From assembly GCA_017457955.1 (NCBI GenBank), contig JAFTGL010000014.1, positions 1 to 64,000 of the forward strand: a DNA stretch of 64,000 nucleotides, read 5' to 3'. The DNA comes from Ruminococcus sp. GTDB taxonomy: Bacteria; Bacillota; Clostridia; Oscillospirales; Acutalibacteraceae. The number at the start of each line of letters is the position of its first letter. The stretch's first letter is position 1. The notes beneath the pieces are model-generated. The model saw only the letters and a list, made by a program, of their open reading frames with translations. It did no database searches and was not told where the DNA came from. Of this stretch, positions 1 through 9,400 are shown one piece after another. The position numbers and the translations under genes are program-made.

Positions 1-1
1 G

Positions 2-631
2 GTAGCAGTCCTGTTCTATGTATCGAACTGGATGCTGTCGAAGTCCGAGACTGAGGTATGGCAGAACTATCTGAACAAACAGGTCGAAAGCTCCGTATCC
101 AAGGGCTCGATGTTCGCGCTGGGCTTTACCGCGTTTCTGGCGGTATTCCGTGAGGGCGCCGAGGTCATCCTGTTCTATCAGCCGATCATCTCCGACGCGC
201 AGGACGGCGACGGCGTAGGCTACGTGTGGCTGGGTGTTCTGGCAGCGGTCGTCGCGCTGGTAGCGGTCTTTATCGCAATCCGCTTCTTCTCCATCAAGCT
301 GCCGCTCAAGCCCTTCTTTATGGCGACCTCCATCCTCATGGCAGTGATGTCGATCGCTTTCCTCGGTTCCGGTATCAAGGAGCTGATCGAAGGCGGACTG
401 CTCGATAACGTCAATATCTTTATCCCCGGTCTGACCCCGCTGATCGAGCAGATCCCCACTAATGATGTTCTCGACATCTTCGGTATCTATCCGCATACCG
501 AGACCATCGTACCGCAGTTCATCCTGCTGGTGGTATATATCATACTGTTCATCGTCCAGATCAAGCGCTCAAAAAAGATGAAGCGTGAGCTTGAAGCGCA
601 GTCTGAGCCGGCGAAACAGACCGCGGAATAA
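2..631 (+). CDS. FTR1 family iron permease, C-terminal part
   Basis: The reading frame is open from the first bases of the window, so the gene starts upstream; 209 residues are present. FTR1 permeases are polytopic membrane proteins that carry ferric or ferrous iron through REXXE motifs. The motif REGAE is visible near residue 50 of the visible part (FREGAEVILFY), followed by three hydrophobic segments and a short charged C-terminus rich in Lys and Glu. The lipoprotein 65 bases downstream and the DUF2318/ABC genes after it match the classical Ftr1-P19 neighbourhood, so uptake of iron across the cytoplasmic membrane is the likely role. Family assignment is firm; the redox state of the transported iron cannot be told from sequence. 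Confidence 0.9.
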   Translation, partial: VAVLFYVSNWMLSKSETEVWQNYLNKQVESSVSKGSMFALGFTAFLAVFREGAEVILFYQPIISDAQDGDGVGYVWLGVLAAVVALVAVFIAIRFFSIKLPLKPFFMATSILMAVMSIAFLGSGIKELIEGGLLDNVNIFIPGLTPLIEQIPTNDVLDIFGIYPHTETIVPQFILLVVYIILFIVQIKRSKKMKRELEAQSEPAKQTAE

Positions 632-695
632 TTGAGTGAATTAATACCGAAAAGGTAAATTCAAATAAAATCTTTTCCAAAAGGAGAAATGCAAA

Positions 696-1361
696 ATGAA
701 AAGAATTCTTGCTATCATGTGCGTAGCTGCTCTGATGATGACCGTTCTGGCTCTCGCGGGCTGCTCCAACAATGCAACCGAAGCTACCGAAGCTGCTAAG
801 GCTGACGACGCTGCTGTTACCGCAGACGCTGATACTGCCGATGACGGTGCAGACGCTGAGGAAGAGGATCCCGGCTTTACTGAGATTCCGATCTTCGAGG
901 ATGAAGAAGTCGGCTTCATGAACGTATCTGCCGTTTACTTCCAGCCCGTTGACATGTCCGCAGGCGCTACCATCGAAGCTCAGAAGGCTGAGGACTTCGA
1001 CTGCCACCTCGAGGCTGATATCGCGGCTCTGAAGAACACTCTGGGCTATGAGCTCGGTTCCTGGGTTCCTTACCTGACCGTTGATTACAAGGTCGAGACC
1101 GAAGCCGGCGAGACCGCTGCAGAAGGTACCTTCATGGAGATGGCTGCTTCCGACGGTCCTCACTACGGCGCTAACATCAAGCTGCCCGACGCAGGTACTT
1201 ACAACCTGACCATCACCATCCACTCTCCCGCTGAGAACGACTACCTCATCCACACCGACGCTCTCACCGGCCCTGGCGGCGTACTCGAGGATTACTTCAC
1301 CGATGGCAAGCCCCTCTCCGTCACCATGCCTTGGGATTACCTCGGACCCCAGTCCGTATAA
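696..1361 (+). CDS. P19/Tp34-like iron-binding lipoprotein
   Basis: A 221-residue lipoprotein with a signal peptide ending in the lipobox LAGC (about residues 20-23), then an acidic Ala/Asp/Glu linker to about residue 58. The rest fits the periplasmic iron transport family typified by Campylobacter P19 and Treponema Tp34: the segment around DCHLEADI contributes a conserved His and Glu, and later GPHYGANIKLPDAGTY and the His in TIHSP belong to the conserved beta-sandwich. In a Gram-positive cell it would be tethered to the outer face of the membrane and hand iron or copper-bound iron to the FTR1 permease encoded directly upstream. A good ribosome binding site AAAGGAG precedes the ATG. Confident about family and location, less about the metal. 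Confidence 0.87.
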   Translation: MKRILAIMCVAALMMTVLALAGCSNNATEATEAAKADDAAVTADADTADDGADAEEEDPGFTEIPIFEDEEVGFMNVSAVYFQPVDMSAGATIEAQKAEDFDCHLEADIAALKNTLGYELGSWVPYLTVDYKVETEAGETAAEGTFMEMAASDGPHYGANIKLPDAGTYNLTITIHSPAENDYLIHTDALTGPGGVLEDYFTDGKPLSVTMPWDYLGPQSV

Positions 1362-1397
1362 CTAATACTAATATTCCATAAAACCCTTTAACATCTA

Positions 1398-1488
1398 TTG
1401 CGTAAAATTTCGCATAGCTTTGTTGTCGGGCTTGACATACGACAGTATGCCTGCACCCTCCGCCGCGCTCTGCGAAATTTTCCGCGAA
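1398..1488. repeat. Long inverted repeat with nested hairpins
   Basis: Arms of about 21 bases (1398-1418 and 1467-1488) pair with a few mismatches; both carry the core AAATTTCGCA or its complement. The interior holds another hairpin, CATAC-GACA-GTATG at 1436-1449. It lies in a 420-base gap after the lipoprotein gene. It could be a MITE-like element or a structured RNA; no gene is visible in it. Confidence 0.5.
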
Positions 1489-1560
1489 TATCTGTTTAAC
1501 GCCTTTTATTGAATATAAGTATAAAAAACAGAAAACGCTTTCATTACAGGTTTTCCTTTC

Positions 1561-1598
1561 CGGGCTGCCCGATCTTCGGGCAGCTCGTTTTCGTGTTT
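1561..1598 (+). terminator. Rho-independent terminator
   Basis: Perfect stem GCTGCCCGA / TCGGGCAGC (1564-1572 and 1576-1584) with a three-base loop, followed by TTTTCGTGTTT. It would end the FTR1-lipoprotein transcript before the next promoter. Confidence 0.8.
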
Positions 1599-1682
1599 AA
1601 CATGCGATATTGTCCATATTCACTAAAATGATTTTCTGACATCTCACAATTTGGTTTTTTTGCGGATTATGGGAAAAAGCGG

Positions 1683-1710
1683 TTGATTTTTTGACAGGAT
1701 GTATTATAAT
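1683..1710 (+). promoter_or_regulatory. Sigma-A-type promoter of the DUF2318-ABC operon
   Basis: TTGATT (1683-1688), 16-base spacer, TATAAT (1705-1710). The perfect -10 box and the absence of any other good candidate before the gene at 1784 support it. The operator-like repeats at 1719-1754 overlap the expected transcription start. Confidence 0.7.
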
Positions 1711-1718
1711 AACAGTTG

Positions 1719-1754
1719 GTTAGTTAAAACTAACTCGATTAGCTTAGGCTAATC
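1719..1754. promoter_or_regulatory. Two DtxR/IdeR-like operator inverted repeats
   Basis: GTTAGTT-AA-AACTAAC (1719-1734) and GATTAGC-TTAG-GCTAATC (1737-1754) are adjacent perfect 7-base inverted repeats directly after the -10 box. The second closely resembles the iron boxes bound by DtxR/IdeR-family repressors (TTAGGTTAGGCTAACCTAA type). Position over the transcription start fits repression by a metal-loaded regulator. The repressor itself is not in the window, so the identity is inferred. Confidence 0.6.
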
Positions 1755-1783
1755 CTGATTCTGAAACTTCAGAGGTAGACCCT

Positions 1784-3037
1784 ATGCTCAAATACCTGGT
1801 ACAGTTGACAAATGACCTGCTGACTCCCGCGATCATCATCGGGATACTCAGCGCATATATATTGGCGCACTTCGGCAAGCGCGGAAAGATCATCCTTCTT
1901 TCGGGACTTTCGCTGTCTGTCGTCGGCTCCTGCGTGATGGCGGTGTTGAAAAATACCACGAAGCTCATCAAGATCGATTACTGGAATCTTTACACGGTCG
2001 CGGTGTTTCTCGGAGCGTTTTTGCTGTTCTTTCTGTTGTCCTTCGATAAACTCAGAGGAGCGCTGAAAACGGTCGGGGAGATCATCTTTTTGGCCACGGC
2101 AACGGTATTGATGATGGTGATGCTGTTCTATTACCTGCCCGACGTGCTCGCATATCCCTACAACTTCGATCTCGCGGGTGAGACGGTCGCCTCGACCAAC
2201 TTCCTGTACCGTATCATCGGCATGATCCTCGGCATGATCCTCGATATCGTCGCGGGGATCGCCGCGTATCAATGTATCAAAACGCTGTCAAAGGGCAAAG
2301 CCCGCGTGTTTATCTATCTGATTTTGCTGATCCAGGCGCTGAATTTTTCGGGTCTGTCCATCAAGACGATGCTGACCAAGCGCATGCTCAAACAGACGGA
2401 TCTCCTTTTCAGCGTCGTCAAATTCACGATCAACTACTCCGAGTATTTTGTCTTCGGAATCCTGCTCATCATGCTGATCTGTGCGCTGTATCGTTTCTTC
2501 ACCAATATCAGGGTGACCGAGGAGTATTCCAATCCCGCCGAGCACAGAAAGATCCGCGCGCGCATGCGTGCCGTTCGCCGCTTTGCGATCACCTTTATCA
2601 TTTGCGCGGCGCTTGCCGTCGTGAATCTGACGGTGATCGACGCTTATAACAACAAGAAGCCTGAGCTGTCTCCCGTCGAGGACTGTGTAATCGACGGCGA
2701 CAATGTTTACGTCGACCTTACGGGCGTGCAGGACGGACATCTTCACCGCTACGGCTATACCACCGACAATGGCATACAGGTGCGCTTTATCGTGATCCAG
2801 AAGCCCAATTCCAGCGCCTACGGCGTGGGACTCGACGCCTGCGATATCTGCGGCGAAGCGGGCTATTATGAGAGAAACGATCAGATCGTCTGCAAGCGCT
2901 GTGACGTTGTCATGAATGTCAACACGATCGGCTTCAAGGGCGGCTGTAATCCGAAGGTCATCGATTATACCATCGAGGACGGTCAGGTGATCGTACCGAT
3001 CTCGGAGCTTGTCGCTCACGAATACGATTTTGACTAA
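1784..3037 (+). CDS. DUF2318 Fe-S-type membrane protein of Ftr1 locus
   Basis: A 417-residue membrane protein. About eight hydrophobic segments fill residues 10-305, and the C-terminal 110 residues form the outer DUF2318 domain with two CXXC pairs (CDICGEAGYY and CKRC) and a later GGCNP. In Campylobacter the equivalent gene sits next to the FTR1 permease and P19 and is needed for iron acquisition through the system; a role in electron transfer or iron reduction has been proposed for the cysteine pairs. Start at ATG 1784 has AGAGG nine bases before it. It heads the transcript that continues through the two permeases and the ATPase. Family confident, biochemical role inferred. Confidence 0.85.
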   Translation: MLKYLVQLTNDLLTPAIIIGILSAYILAHFGKRGKIILLSGLSLSVVGSCVMAVLKNTTKLIKIDYWNLYTVAVFLGAFLLFFLLSFDKLRGALKTVGEIIFLATATVLMMVMLFYYLPDVLAYPYNFDLAGETVASTNFLYRIIGMILGMILDIVAGIAAYQCIKTLSKGKARVFIYLILLIQALNFSGLSIKTMLTKRMLKQTDLLFSVVKFTINYSEYFVFGILLIMLICALYRFFTNIRVTEEYSNPAEHRKIRARMRAVRRFAITFIICAALAVVNLTVIDAYNNKKPELSPVEDCVIDGDNVYVDLTGVQDGHLHRYGYTTDNGIQVRFIVIQKPNSSAYGVGLDACDICGEAGYYERNDQIVCKRCDVVMNVNTIGFKGGCNPKVIDYTIEDGQVIVPISELVAHEYDFD

Positions 3038-3077
3038 ATGAAGTTTGATACCGACTCCATAGAATAAGGAGATCTAT

Positions 3078-4367
3078 ATGTTTTTCAGAATGCTCAAAGG
3101 AGCGCTTTTCAGACAAAAATCGAAAATGATCATGATCGCTATCACGATCGCGCTGGGCGCTTCGCTGGCGACCGCTATGCTGAACATCATGCTGGACGTC
3201 GGCGATAAGATGAACCAGGAGCTGAAAACCTACGGCGCGAACATCACCGTCGTCCCCAAGGAAAGCTCTGTTATCGACGACCTCTATGAGATCGAGGACG
3301 GCTCGACTACCAAGGCTTTTCTCAAGGAAGAGGAGCTCGGTAAGATCAAGACGATCTTCTGGGCATTCAATATCGTTGACTTCGCGCCCTTCTCCGATAC
3401 GACGGCTGCGCTGTCCGACGGAACCGCGGTCAAGGTCGTCGGCTCATGGTTCAATCACCATCTTGCCCTGCCTACGGGCGAGGAGCTGGACGCGGGCGTG
3501 ACCTCGCTTCGTTCCTGGTGGGAGATCAAGGACGGCGAATGGATCGACGAGCAAAACAGCGAGGGCAATTCCGCGATGGTCGGCTCTGTGCTTGCCGAAA
3601 AGCTCGGACTGAGTGCGGGCGATACCGTTACACTCTCTACCGATAATGGAAAAGAAACGCTGAAGGTCGTCGGTATCTTTGACGCGGGCGGAGACGAGGA
3701 TGAACAGATCTTCACCACGCACGACGTTGCCCAGAAGCTGTCGGGAACCGAAGGACTGCTCAACTCTATCGAGGTCTCGGCTCTGACGACCCCCGATAAC
3801 GAGCTTGCGGTCAAGGCGGCGAAGGAGGGCCCCGGCTCGCTGACGCCGAAGGAATATGAAACATGGTACTGCACCGCCTACGTCAGCTCGATCTGCTATC
3901 AGATACAGGAGGTCATCACCGACTCAGTCGCGGCTCCTGTTCGTCAGGTAGCCGACAGCGAGGGAACCATCCTCGAAAAGACCCAGCTTTTGATGATCCT
4001 GATCACGATCCTGTCGCTGATCGGCTCGGCGCTCGGTATCTCGAACCTCGTCACCGCGTCCGTTATGGAGCGGAGCAACGAGATCGGTCTGCTGAAAGCG
4101 ATCGGAGCGCGTGATTACCGTATCACGGGCATCGTGCTGACAGAGATTATCATTACGGCTGTTTTCGGCGGAGCGGCTGGCTACTTCATGGGCTACGGCT
4201 TTGCGCAGATCATCGGACAGACGGTGTTCAGCTCCTCGATCGAGATGAAGCCGATGGTCATTCCCATTGTTGCGGTGCTGATCGTTCTGGTGACCCTGAT
4301 CGGTTCTATCCCCGCGATCCGCATGATGCTCCGTCTCAGACCGGCAGAAGTGTTACATGGAAGATAA
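3078..4367 (+). CDS. ABC transporter permease, FtsX/MacB type (first)
   Basis: A 429-residue permease of the MacB/FtsX class: one membrane segment near residues 15-37, a large outer domain (MacB-like periplasmic core, roughly 40-290), then three membrane segments (about 300-325, 350-375 and 390-415). The signature near NEIGLLKAIGARD, preceding the last two segments, is the typical coupling-helix region of this family. It pairs with the related permease at 4396 and the ATPase at 5571, matching the two FtsX-like genes plus ATPase found in Ftr1-P19 loci. The substrate is unknown; the operon suggests iron handling or assembly of the metal-transfer proteins. AAGGAG precedes the ATG. Confidence 0.87.
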   Translation: MFFRMLKGALFRQKSKMIMIAITIALGASLATAMLNIMLDVGDKMNQELKTYGANITVVPKESSVIDDLYEIEDGSTTKAFLKEEELGKIKTIFWAFNIVDFAPFSDTTAALSDGTAVKVVGSWFNHHLALPTGEELDAGVTSLRSWWEIKDGEWIDEQNSEGNSAMVGSVLAEKLGLSAGDTVTLSTDNGKETLKVVGIFDAGGDEDEQIFTTHDVAQKLSGTEGLLNSIEVSALTTPDNELAVKAAKEGPGSLTPKEYETWYCTAYVSSICYQIQEVITDSVAAPVRQVADSEGTILEKTQLLMILITILSLIGSALGISNLVTASVMERSNEIGLLKAIGARDYRITGIVLTEIIITAVFGGAAGYFMGYGFAQIIGQTVFSSSIEMKPMVIPIVAVLIVLVTLIGSIPAIRMMLRLRPAEVLHGR

Positions 4368-4395
4368 AGAAGAAACATATAACAGAGGCAGATAT

Positions 4396-5568
4396 ATGAA
4401 ACGACAAAAGATGTTCCTGAAAATGATCACCGCGTCGATCCTGCGGCGGCGCTCGCGTATGCTGGTGGCGCTGCTTGCGATCGCTGTCGGCGCGACGATC
4501 CTTTCGGGACTGGTAACGATATATTATGATGTGCCGCGCCAGATGGGCGAGCAGTTCCGCAACTACGGCGCGAACATGATCTTCACTCCGGCTTCGGGCG
4601 AACGCCTGACGGATGACACGGTCAGCGAAGCACTGTCACAGATCGACAGCGCAAACGTCGTCGGATGCGCGCCGTACCGCTATGAGGCGGTGACGATCTT
4701 GGAACGCCCCTATATGGCGGCGGGCGTGGACATGGCAGAGGTCGAGAAAACCTCCCCCTACTGGAGCATCAACGGCGAATGGCCTTCTCAGTCGGGTGAG
4801 ATCTTAGTCGGCACAAGCGTCGCGTCCACCTTTGCGCTGTCCGTCGGCGACGATATGACGCTGACCTACGATTTAGGCGCTCCCGAAGGCGCGACGGTCG
4901 ACGAAGCAAAGAACGGTATCTCCGAAAACGTGAACGAAAAGAGCTTTTCGGTCGTCGGTATCCTCGATACCGGCGGCAACGAGGAAGATTACGTCTATAT
5001 CTCCCTCGAGGACATGGAAGCGCTGACCACCGAAAAGGGCGGCTATGACGTCGCGGAGCTTTCGGTTTCTGCTAACAGTGACGAGCTGTCCGCCTATGTC
5101 GACAGCATCAACGAGGACGGCGCAGTCTCCGCAAGGCTGGTCAAGCGTGTGACACAGTCTGAAAATACCGTGCTTTCCAAATTACAGGCGCTGGTATTCC
5201 TTGTCACGGCGATCGTTCTGGTACTGACCATGATCTGCGTCGCCACGACCATGATGGCGGTCGTCGCCGAGAGAAGAAAGGAAGTCGGTCTCAGAAAAGC
5301 GCTGGGCGCTTCGAATAAATCGATCATCTTTGAATTCATGGGTGAAGGATTACTGCTCGGCGGCGTAGGAGGACTTTTAGGCTCTGTTCTCGGATTCCTC
5401 TTTGCGCAGATGGTATCCGCAAACGTGTTCAATTCGTCCATCACCTTCCATTTCGCGCTGGTACCGCTGACGATACTGGTATCCGTACTGGTCACGGGAC
5501 TGTCCTGTATCCTGCCCGTGCGTTCCGCGATCGATATTGACCCCGCTCTGGTACTGAAGGGAGAATAA
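4396..5568 (+). CDS. ABC transporter permease, FtsX/MacB type (second)
   Basis: A 390-residue paralogue of the preceding permease with the same plan: N-terminal membrane helix (about residues 20-42), outer domain, three C-terminal helices and the conserved [14 protein letters not shown] region. I place the start at ATG 4396, which has AGAGGCAG just before it and begins with a basic stretch MKRQKMFLK; an upstream in-frame ATG at 4357 overlaps the first permease but has no comparable binding site. The two permeases presumably form a heterodimer driven by the ATPase two bases downstream of the stop codon. No transported molecule can be named from sequence. Confidence 0.87.
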   Translation: MKRQKMFLKMITASILRRRSRMLVALLAIAVGATILSGLVTIYYDVPRQMGEQFRNYGANMIFTPASGERLTDDTVSEALSQIDSANVVGCAPYRYEAVTILERPYMAAGVDMAEVEKTSPYWSINGEWPSQSGEILVGTSVASTFALSVGDDMTLTYDLGAPEGATVDEAKNGISENVNEKSFSVVGILDTGGNEEDYVYISLEDMEALTTEKGGYDVAELSVSANSDELSAYVDSINEDGAVSARLVKRVTQSENTVLSKLQALVFLVTAIVLVLTMICVATTMMAVVAERRKEVGLRKALGASNKSIIFEFMGEGLLLGGVGGLLGSVLGFLFAQMVSANVFNSSITFHFALVPLTILVSVLVTGLSCILPVRSAIDIDPALVLKGE

Positions 5569-5570
5569 CT

Positions 5571-6245
<675 letters not shown>

Positions 6246-6258
6246 CGCAGGGGGTAGA

Positions 6259-6705
6259 ATGATGAAAAGAACGATAGCATTATTACTGAGCGTTTTACTG
6301 ATCGGAGCGCTGCTCTGCGGCTGCGGCTCCAAAGCCTACAAGGACGGCACTTATACCGGACAGAGCGCTGTATTTGAAGGCGACGAGGAAGGCAACGGCG
6401 ACGGATACGGCGTTGTTACCCTGACGATCAAGGATAACAAGATCACCGAATGTGAATTCAAGACTTATTTGCCTGACGGAACGCTGAAGGATGAAGAATA
6501 CGGCAAGGTAAACGGCGAAGTGAAGAATCAGGACTACTACAACAAAGCACAAAAGGCTGTGCAGGGCTCTGCACAGTATGCTTCGCTGTTTCTGGAATCC
6601 GGTTCTCTGAACCCGACCGACGTCGACGCGATTACCGGCGCGACCTATTCTTACGATCAGTTCACCGACGCGGTGTTCGACGCTCTGCAGCAGGCAGAAG
6701 AGTAA
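6259..6705 (+). CDS. FMN-binding domain lipoprotein
   Basis: A 148-residue lipoprotein; the signal peptide ends in the lipobox LLCGC. The mature part is an FMN_bind domain with the motif ITGATYSYDQ near the C-terminus, in which the Thr/Ser is the residue that receives covalent FMN in relatives such as NqrC and RnfG. GGGGG at 6250-6254 lies just before the double ATG at 6259; an upstream in-frame start would overlap the ATPase and lose the signal peptide at the N-terminus. In this operon it may bring electrons to extracytoplasmic iron reduction, replacing the thioredoxin-like proteins found in Campylobacter. That role is inference. Confidence 0.82.
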   Translation: MMKRTIALLLSVLLIGALLCGCGSKAYKDGTYTGQSAVFEGDEEGNGDGYGVVTLTIKDNKITECEFKTYLPDGTLKDEEYGKVNGEVKNQDYYNKAQKAVQGSAQYASLFLESGSLNPTDVDAITGATYSYDQFTDAVFDALQQAEE

Positions 6706-6729
6706 ATCAATCAATTACTATCATGATCA

Positions 6730-6768
6730 AGGGTACTCCCGCGTGTTTCATCGGGAATACCCTCTTTC
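6730..6768 (+). terminator. Rho-independent terminator after iron operon
   Basis: GGGTACTCCCG / CGGGAATACCC pair (6731-6741 and 6752-6762) with one mismatch and a ten-base loop, followed by TCTTTC. It separates the iron operon from the fumarate reductase genes, whose own promoter I could not identify in the short remaining gap. Confidence 0.75.
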
Positions 6769-6789
6769 TGCTTATTCTAGAGGTTTCAT

Positions 6790-7290
6790 ATGAGTATTTT
6801 TAAGAGAACGATTCTGAGAATCGCCGCTTTGCTATTGATTTTCGGCGTGATGTTCGGTATACTGGTGCTGAACGGAAGTATATCCATCGGCGCTCAGGTC
6901 GATGCCGTCACCAAGGCGACGGGAGATATCGTCTACGCCGACGATATCGACGGTTCCTTTACCGTGCTGATCAATAAAGACATGCACAAAGACGCTGAGG
7001 CGCTTGCTGAGTGGATAACCTTTTTCTCGGGCGGCGAGGTCGGCGTGATTTTTGAGGACGTCACCTGCTATGTCGCGTCCAATGATCCGTCGGGACTGGA
7101 GGCCGCAGAGAGCTTTCAGTCGCGCCTGCCTGAAAACCAGCTGATGATCAAGACGGTTCCGTCGGGTATGCTGGTCGATAAGGCGGCTCACGGCGTGTTT
7201 GACGTCATCGTGCTGAGCGATCCGATCGCGGACACGATCGGTGCGGATAAACTGTTCGACATTGATACAATCGAGGTAATACACATATGA
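6790..7290 (+). CDS. Unknown membrane-anchored protein of fumarate reductase operon
   Basis: A 166-residue protein that I do not recognise. Residues 8-30 form a hydrophobic signal anchor, and the remainder is a soluble alpha/beta-looking domain without cysteines, likely outside the membrane. Its stop overlaps the start of the membrane subunit of fumarate reductase (ATGA at 7287), so it is translationally coupled to that complex. Possible roles are an accessory subunit or assembly factor; its N-terminus (VLNGSISIGAQVDAVTKATG) contains no metal or flavin motif. AGAGG lies seven bases before the ATG. Confidence 0.7.
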   Translation: MSIFKRTILRIAALLLIFGVMFGILVLNGSISIGAQVDAVTKATGDIVYADDIDGSFTVLINKDMHKDAEALAEWITFFSGGEVGVIFEDVTCYVASNDPSGLEAAESFQSRLPENQLMIKTVPSGMLVDKAAHGVFDVIVLSDPIADTIGADKLFDIDTIEVIHI

Positions 7291-7826
7291 GAAAATGGAA
7301 CGCCATCCTGACCGCCGCGATCATGACGCTGTTTGTCGTTCACGGAGTACTGGGTGCGCTGAATATGTTTGATATCGCCGTTATCATCGCGAAAACCATT
7401 TCATACACGATGGTCATGCTGATCGCGGTACATACGGTGCTGAGCGTTATCCTCACGGTACAATCCGTGAAGGTATGGAAGAGGACGGGCGCTCCGTATC
7501 TCAAAGAAAACAGATTATTCTGGTCAAGGCGAATCTCAGGCTTTGCGCTGATGCTCCTGATCCCGTTCCACATGTTCTCGTTTGGCGCGACGGTCGACGG
7601 CGTGTACTCGCTCTATTACTTCTCGGGATCGAAGCTGTTCGCGAGTATTCTGTTTGTGCTGTGTCTTGCGGTGCATATCATCGCGAACGTCAAGCCGATG
7701 CTGATCTCCTTCGGCGTCAGAAAGCTCAAGCCGCGAGCGGGAGACATCCTTTTCTTTCTCTCGATTCTCTTGGTGATCGCCGTCGCGGCGTTCATCGTCT
7801 ATTTTATCAGGTGGAATACGCTATGA
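7287..7826 (+). CDS. Fumarate reductase/succinate dehydrogenase membrane subunit
   Basis: A 179-residue protein with five predicted membrane helices (about residues 5-25, 32-55, 78-98, 112-132 and 150-172). Histidines inside or at the edges of helices (VVHG near 19, AVHT near 48, PFHMFS near 93, AVHII near 126) could bind haem b, as in diheme membrane anchors of this family. The gene is coupled by 4-base overlaps to the unknown protein upstream and to the flavoprotein gene downstream. It would anchor the FrdA-FrdB dimer and pass electrons from menaquinol or another membrane donor. Weak similarity in such anchors makes the call mostly contextual. Confidence 0.75.
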   Translation: MRKWNAILTAAIMTLFVVHGVLGALNMFDIAVIIAKTISYTMVMLIAVHTVLSVILTVQSVKVWKRTGAPYLKENRLFWSRRISGFALMLLIPFHMFSFGATVDGVYSLYYFSGSKLFASILFVLCLAVHIIANVKPMLISFGVRKLKPRAGDILFFLSILLVIAVAAFIVYFIRWNTL

Positions 7827-9400
7827 GGTTCAATATCATCGGAGCGGGGCTTGCCGGTCTTTCGGCGGCGCTCACGCTTGCTCAAGCGGGCGAAAAATGC
7901 AATTTGATATCCTACGCGCCGAGCGAACGCGCCCAGTCTGTGATGGCGGAGGGCGGTATCAACGCGGCTCTCGACACCATGGGTGAGTATGATACCGTTG
8001 AGGAGCATTATGAGGACACCATGAAGGGCGGCGTGTACCTTGCCGACCCCAACGCGGTGTGGGAGCTTTGCTCTCACGCGCCCGAGATCGTCAGGGAGCT
8101 TGATCGTCTCGGCGTGCCGTTCTCCCATAATGAGAAGGGTATCGTGGAGCGCTCCTTCGGCGGCCAGAAAAAGAAGCGTACCGCTTATGTAAAGTCAAGT
8201 ACGGGAAAAATGCTGATGACCGCCATGATCGACGCGGTGCGAAAGTATGAGGTGCAAGGTCTTGTCACGCGCTATCCGCGCCATCAGCTGATCGATATCA
8301 GCATCAAAGATAATATGCTCAGCGGCGTTACCATACAGGACCGCTTTACGAGTGAGCCGACTTTTTTGCACGGCAAAACCATTCTCGCTCTCGGCGGTAT
8401 GGCAGGGCTGTTTGACGGCATGACGACAGGTTCCGCGCACAACACATCCGATGCGCAGGCGATGCTGTTTGAAAAGGGTGTCGAATTTGCGAACCTTGAA
8501 TTTGTCCAGTATCATCCGACGACCATCGGTATCTCCGGCAAGCGCCTGCTGATCTCAGAAGCCGCGAGGGGAGAGGGCGGACGGCTCTTTGTCCGCCGGA
8601 ACGGTGAGCCGTGGTATTTTATGGAAGAAAAATATCCCGAGCTGAAAAACCTCATGCCGCGCGACGTGGTGTCCGCCGAGATGGTCAATGTGACCGCGCG
8701 CGGCGACTGTGAGGGTCAGGTCTATCTCGATATGACAGGGATCGAAAAAAAGGTGTGGCAGACGAGACTGTCCGATCTGCGCGATCAGTGCATGCACTAT
8801 GTCGATATCGACCCTGTCAGGTATCCCGTTCCCGTGGCCCCGGGCATCCACTACTTTATGGGCGGCGTCTATGTCGACGAACATCACAGGACAAATATCG
8901 GGGGACTGTATGCCGCGGGAGAATGTGCCTGTCAGTATCACGGAGCGAACCGATTGGGCGGCAATTCTCTGCTCGGTGCGATCTACGGCGGTAAGGTCGC
9001 GGCAGAGTCTGCGATGAACAGCACCGAACTGCGTGAAAGTAATGAAAGCGTTAAGAATGATGTTTATTCAGGAGATGTACCGCCGATACTTGCAAAAAAA
9101 ATCAGCACTATTCTCTATCGTTCCTTACCGATCATCCGCAGCGAACAGGATATGCTGACCGCAAAAACGGAACTGGGAAGCCTTCTTGCCAACCCCCATA
9201 GCATCGCGGAACACAGGAGAATCATCCTTGCTCTCGCAATGGTCGAATCCGCATTGAACCGCAAAGAATCCCGCGGCGCACATAAACGCGAAGATTTCCC
9301 CGAGCGCGACGATGAGCATTTCCGAAAGCTCAGCATCGTGCAAATGCAGGACGGCGCAATCAGACACACCCTGCGTGAGATACCCGAAAGGAGAAGCTGA
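7823..9400 (+). CDS. frdA: Fumarate reductase/succinate dehydrogenase flavoprotein subunit
   Basis: A 525-residue flavoprotein. The N-terminus has the Rossmann FAD motif GAGLAGLSAA, followed by AEGGINAA, and the active-site signatures QYHPT, EAARGEGG (Arg for proton transfer) and HGANRLGGNSLL are intact. I start at ATG 7823, which overlaps the stop of the membrane subunit; longer frames upstream read through that gene and are not real. The family's covalent-FAD histidine (SHTVAAEGG in E. coli FrdA) is Gln38 here (AQSVMAEGG), so the flavin is probably not covalently bound. NadB was considered because it also lacks that His, but the adjoining membrane and Fe-S subunits argue for a fumarate reductase complex. 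Confidence 0.88.
   Translation: MRFNIIGAGLAGLSAALTLAQAGEKCNLISYAPSERAQSVMAEGGINAALDTMGEYDTVEEHYEDTMKGGVYLADPNAVWELCSHAPEIVRELDRLGVPFSHNEKGIVERSFGGQKKKRTAYVKSSTGKMLMTAMIDAVRKYEVQGLVTRYPRHQLIDISIKDNMLSGVTIQDRFTSEPTFLHGKTILALGGMAGLFDGMTTGSAHNTSDAQAMLFEKGVEFANLEFVQYHPTTIGISGKRLLISEAARGEGGRLFVRRNGEPWYFMEEKYPELKNLMPRDVVSAEMVNVTARGDCEGQVYLDMTGIEKKVWQTRLSDLRDQCMHYVDIDPVRYPVPVAPGIHYFMGGVYVDEHHRTNIGGLYAAGECACQYHGANRLGGNSLLGAIYGGKVAAESAMNSTELRESNESVKNDVYSGDVPPILAKKISTILYRSLPIIRSEQDMLTAKTELGSLLANPHSIAEHRRIILALAMVESALNRKESRGAHKREDFPERDDEHFRKLSIVQMQDGAIRHTLREIPERRS

Noticed and set aside
7475..7822. Longer N-terminus for the fumarate reductase flavoprotein
   Set aside because: It would run through the membrane subunit gene and put 116 unrelated residues before the Rossmann motif; the ATGA overlap at 7823 is the natural start.
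7823..9400. L-aspartate oxidase (NadB) as identity of the flavoprotein
   Set aside because: The missing covalent-FAD His fits NadB, but the overlapping membrane and three-cluster Fe-S subunit genes fit a fumarate reductase complex.
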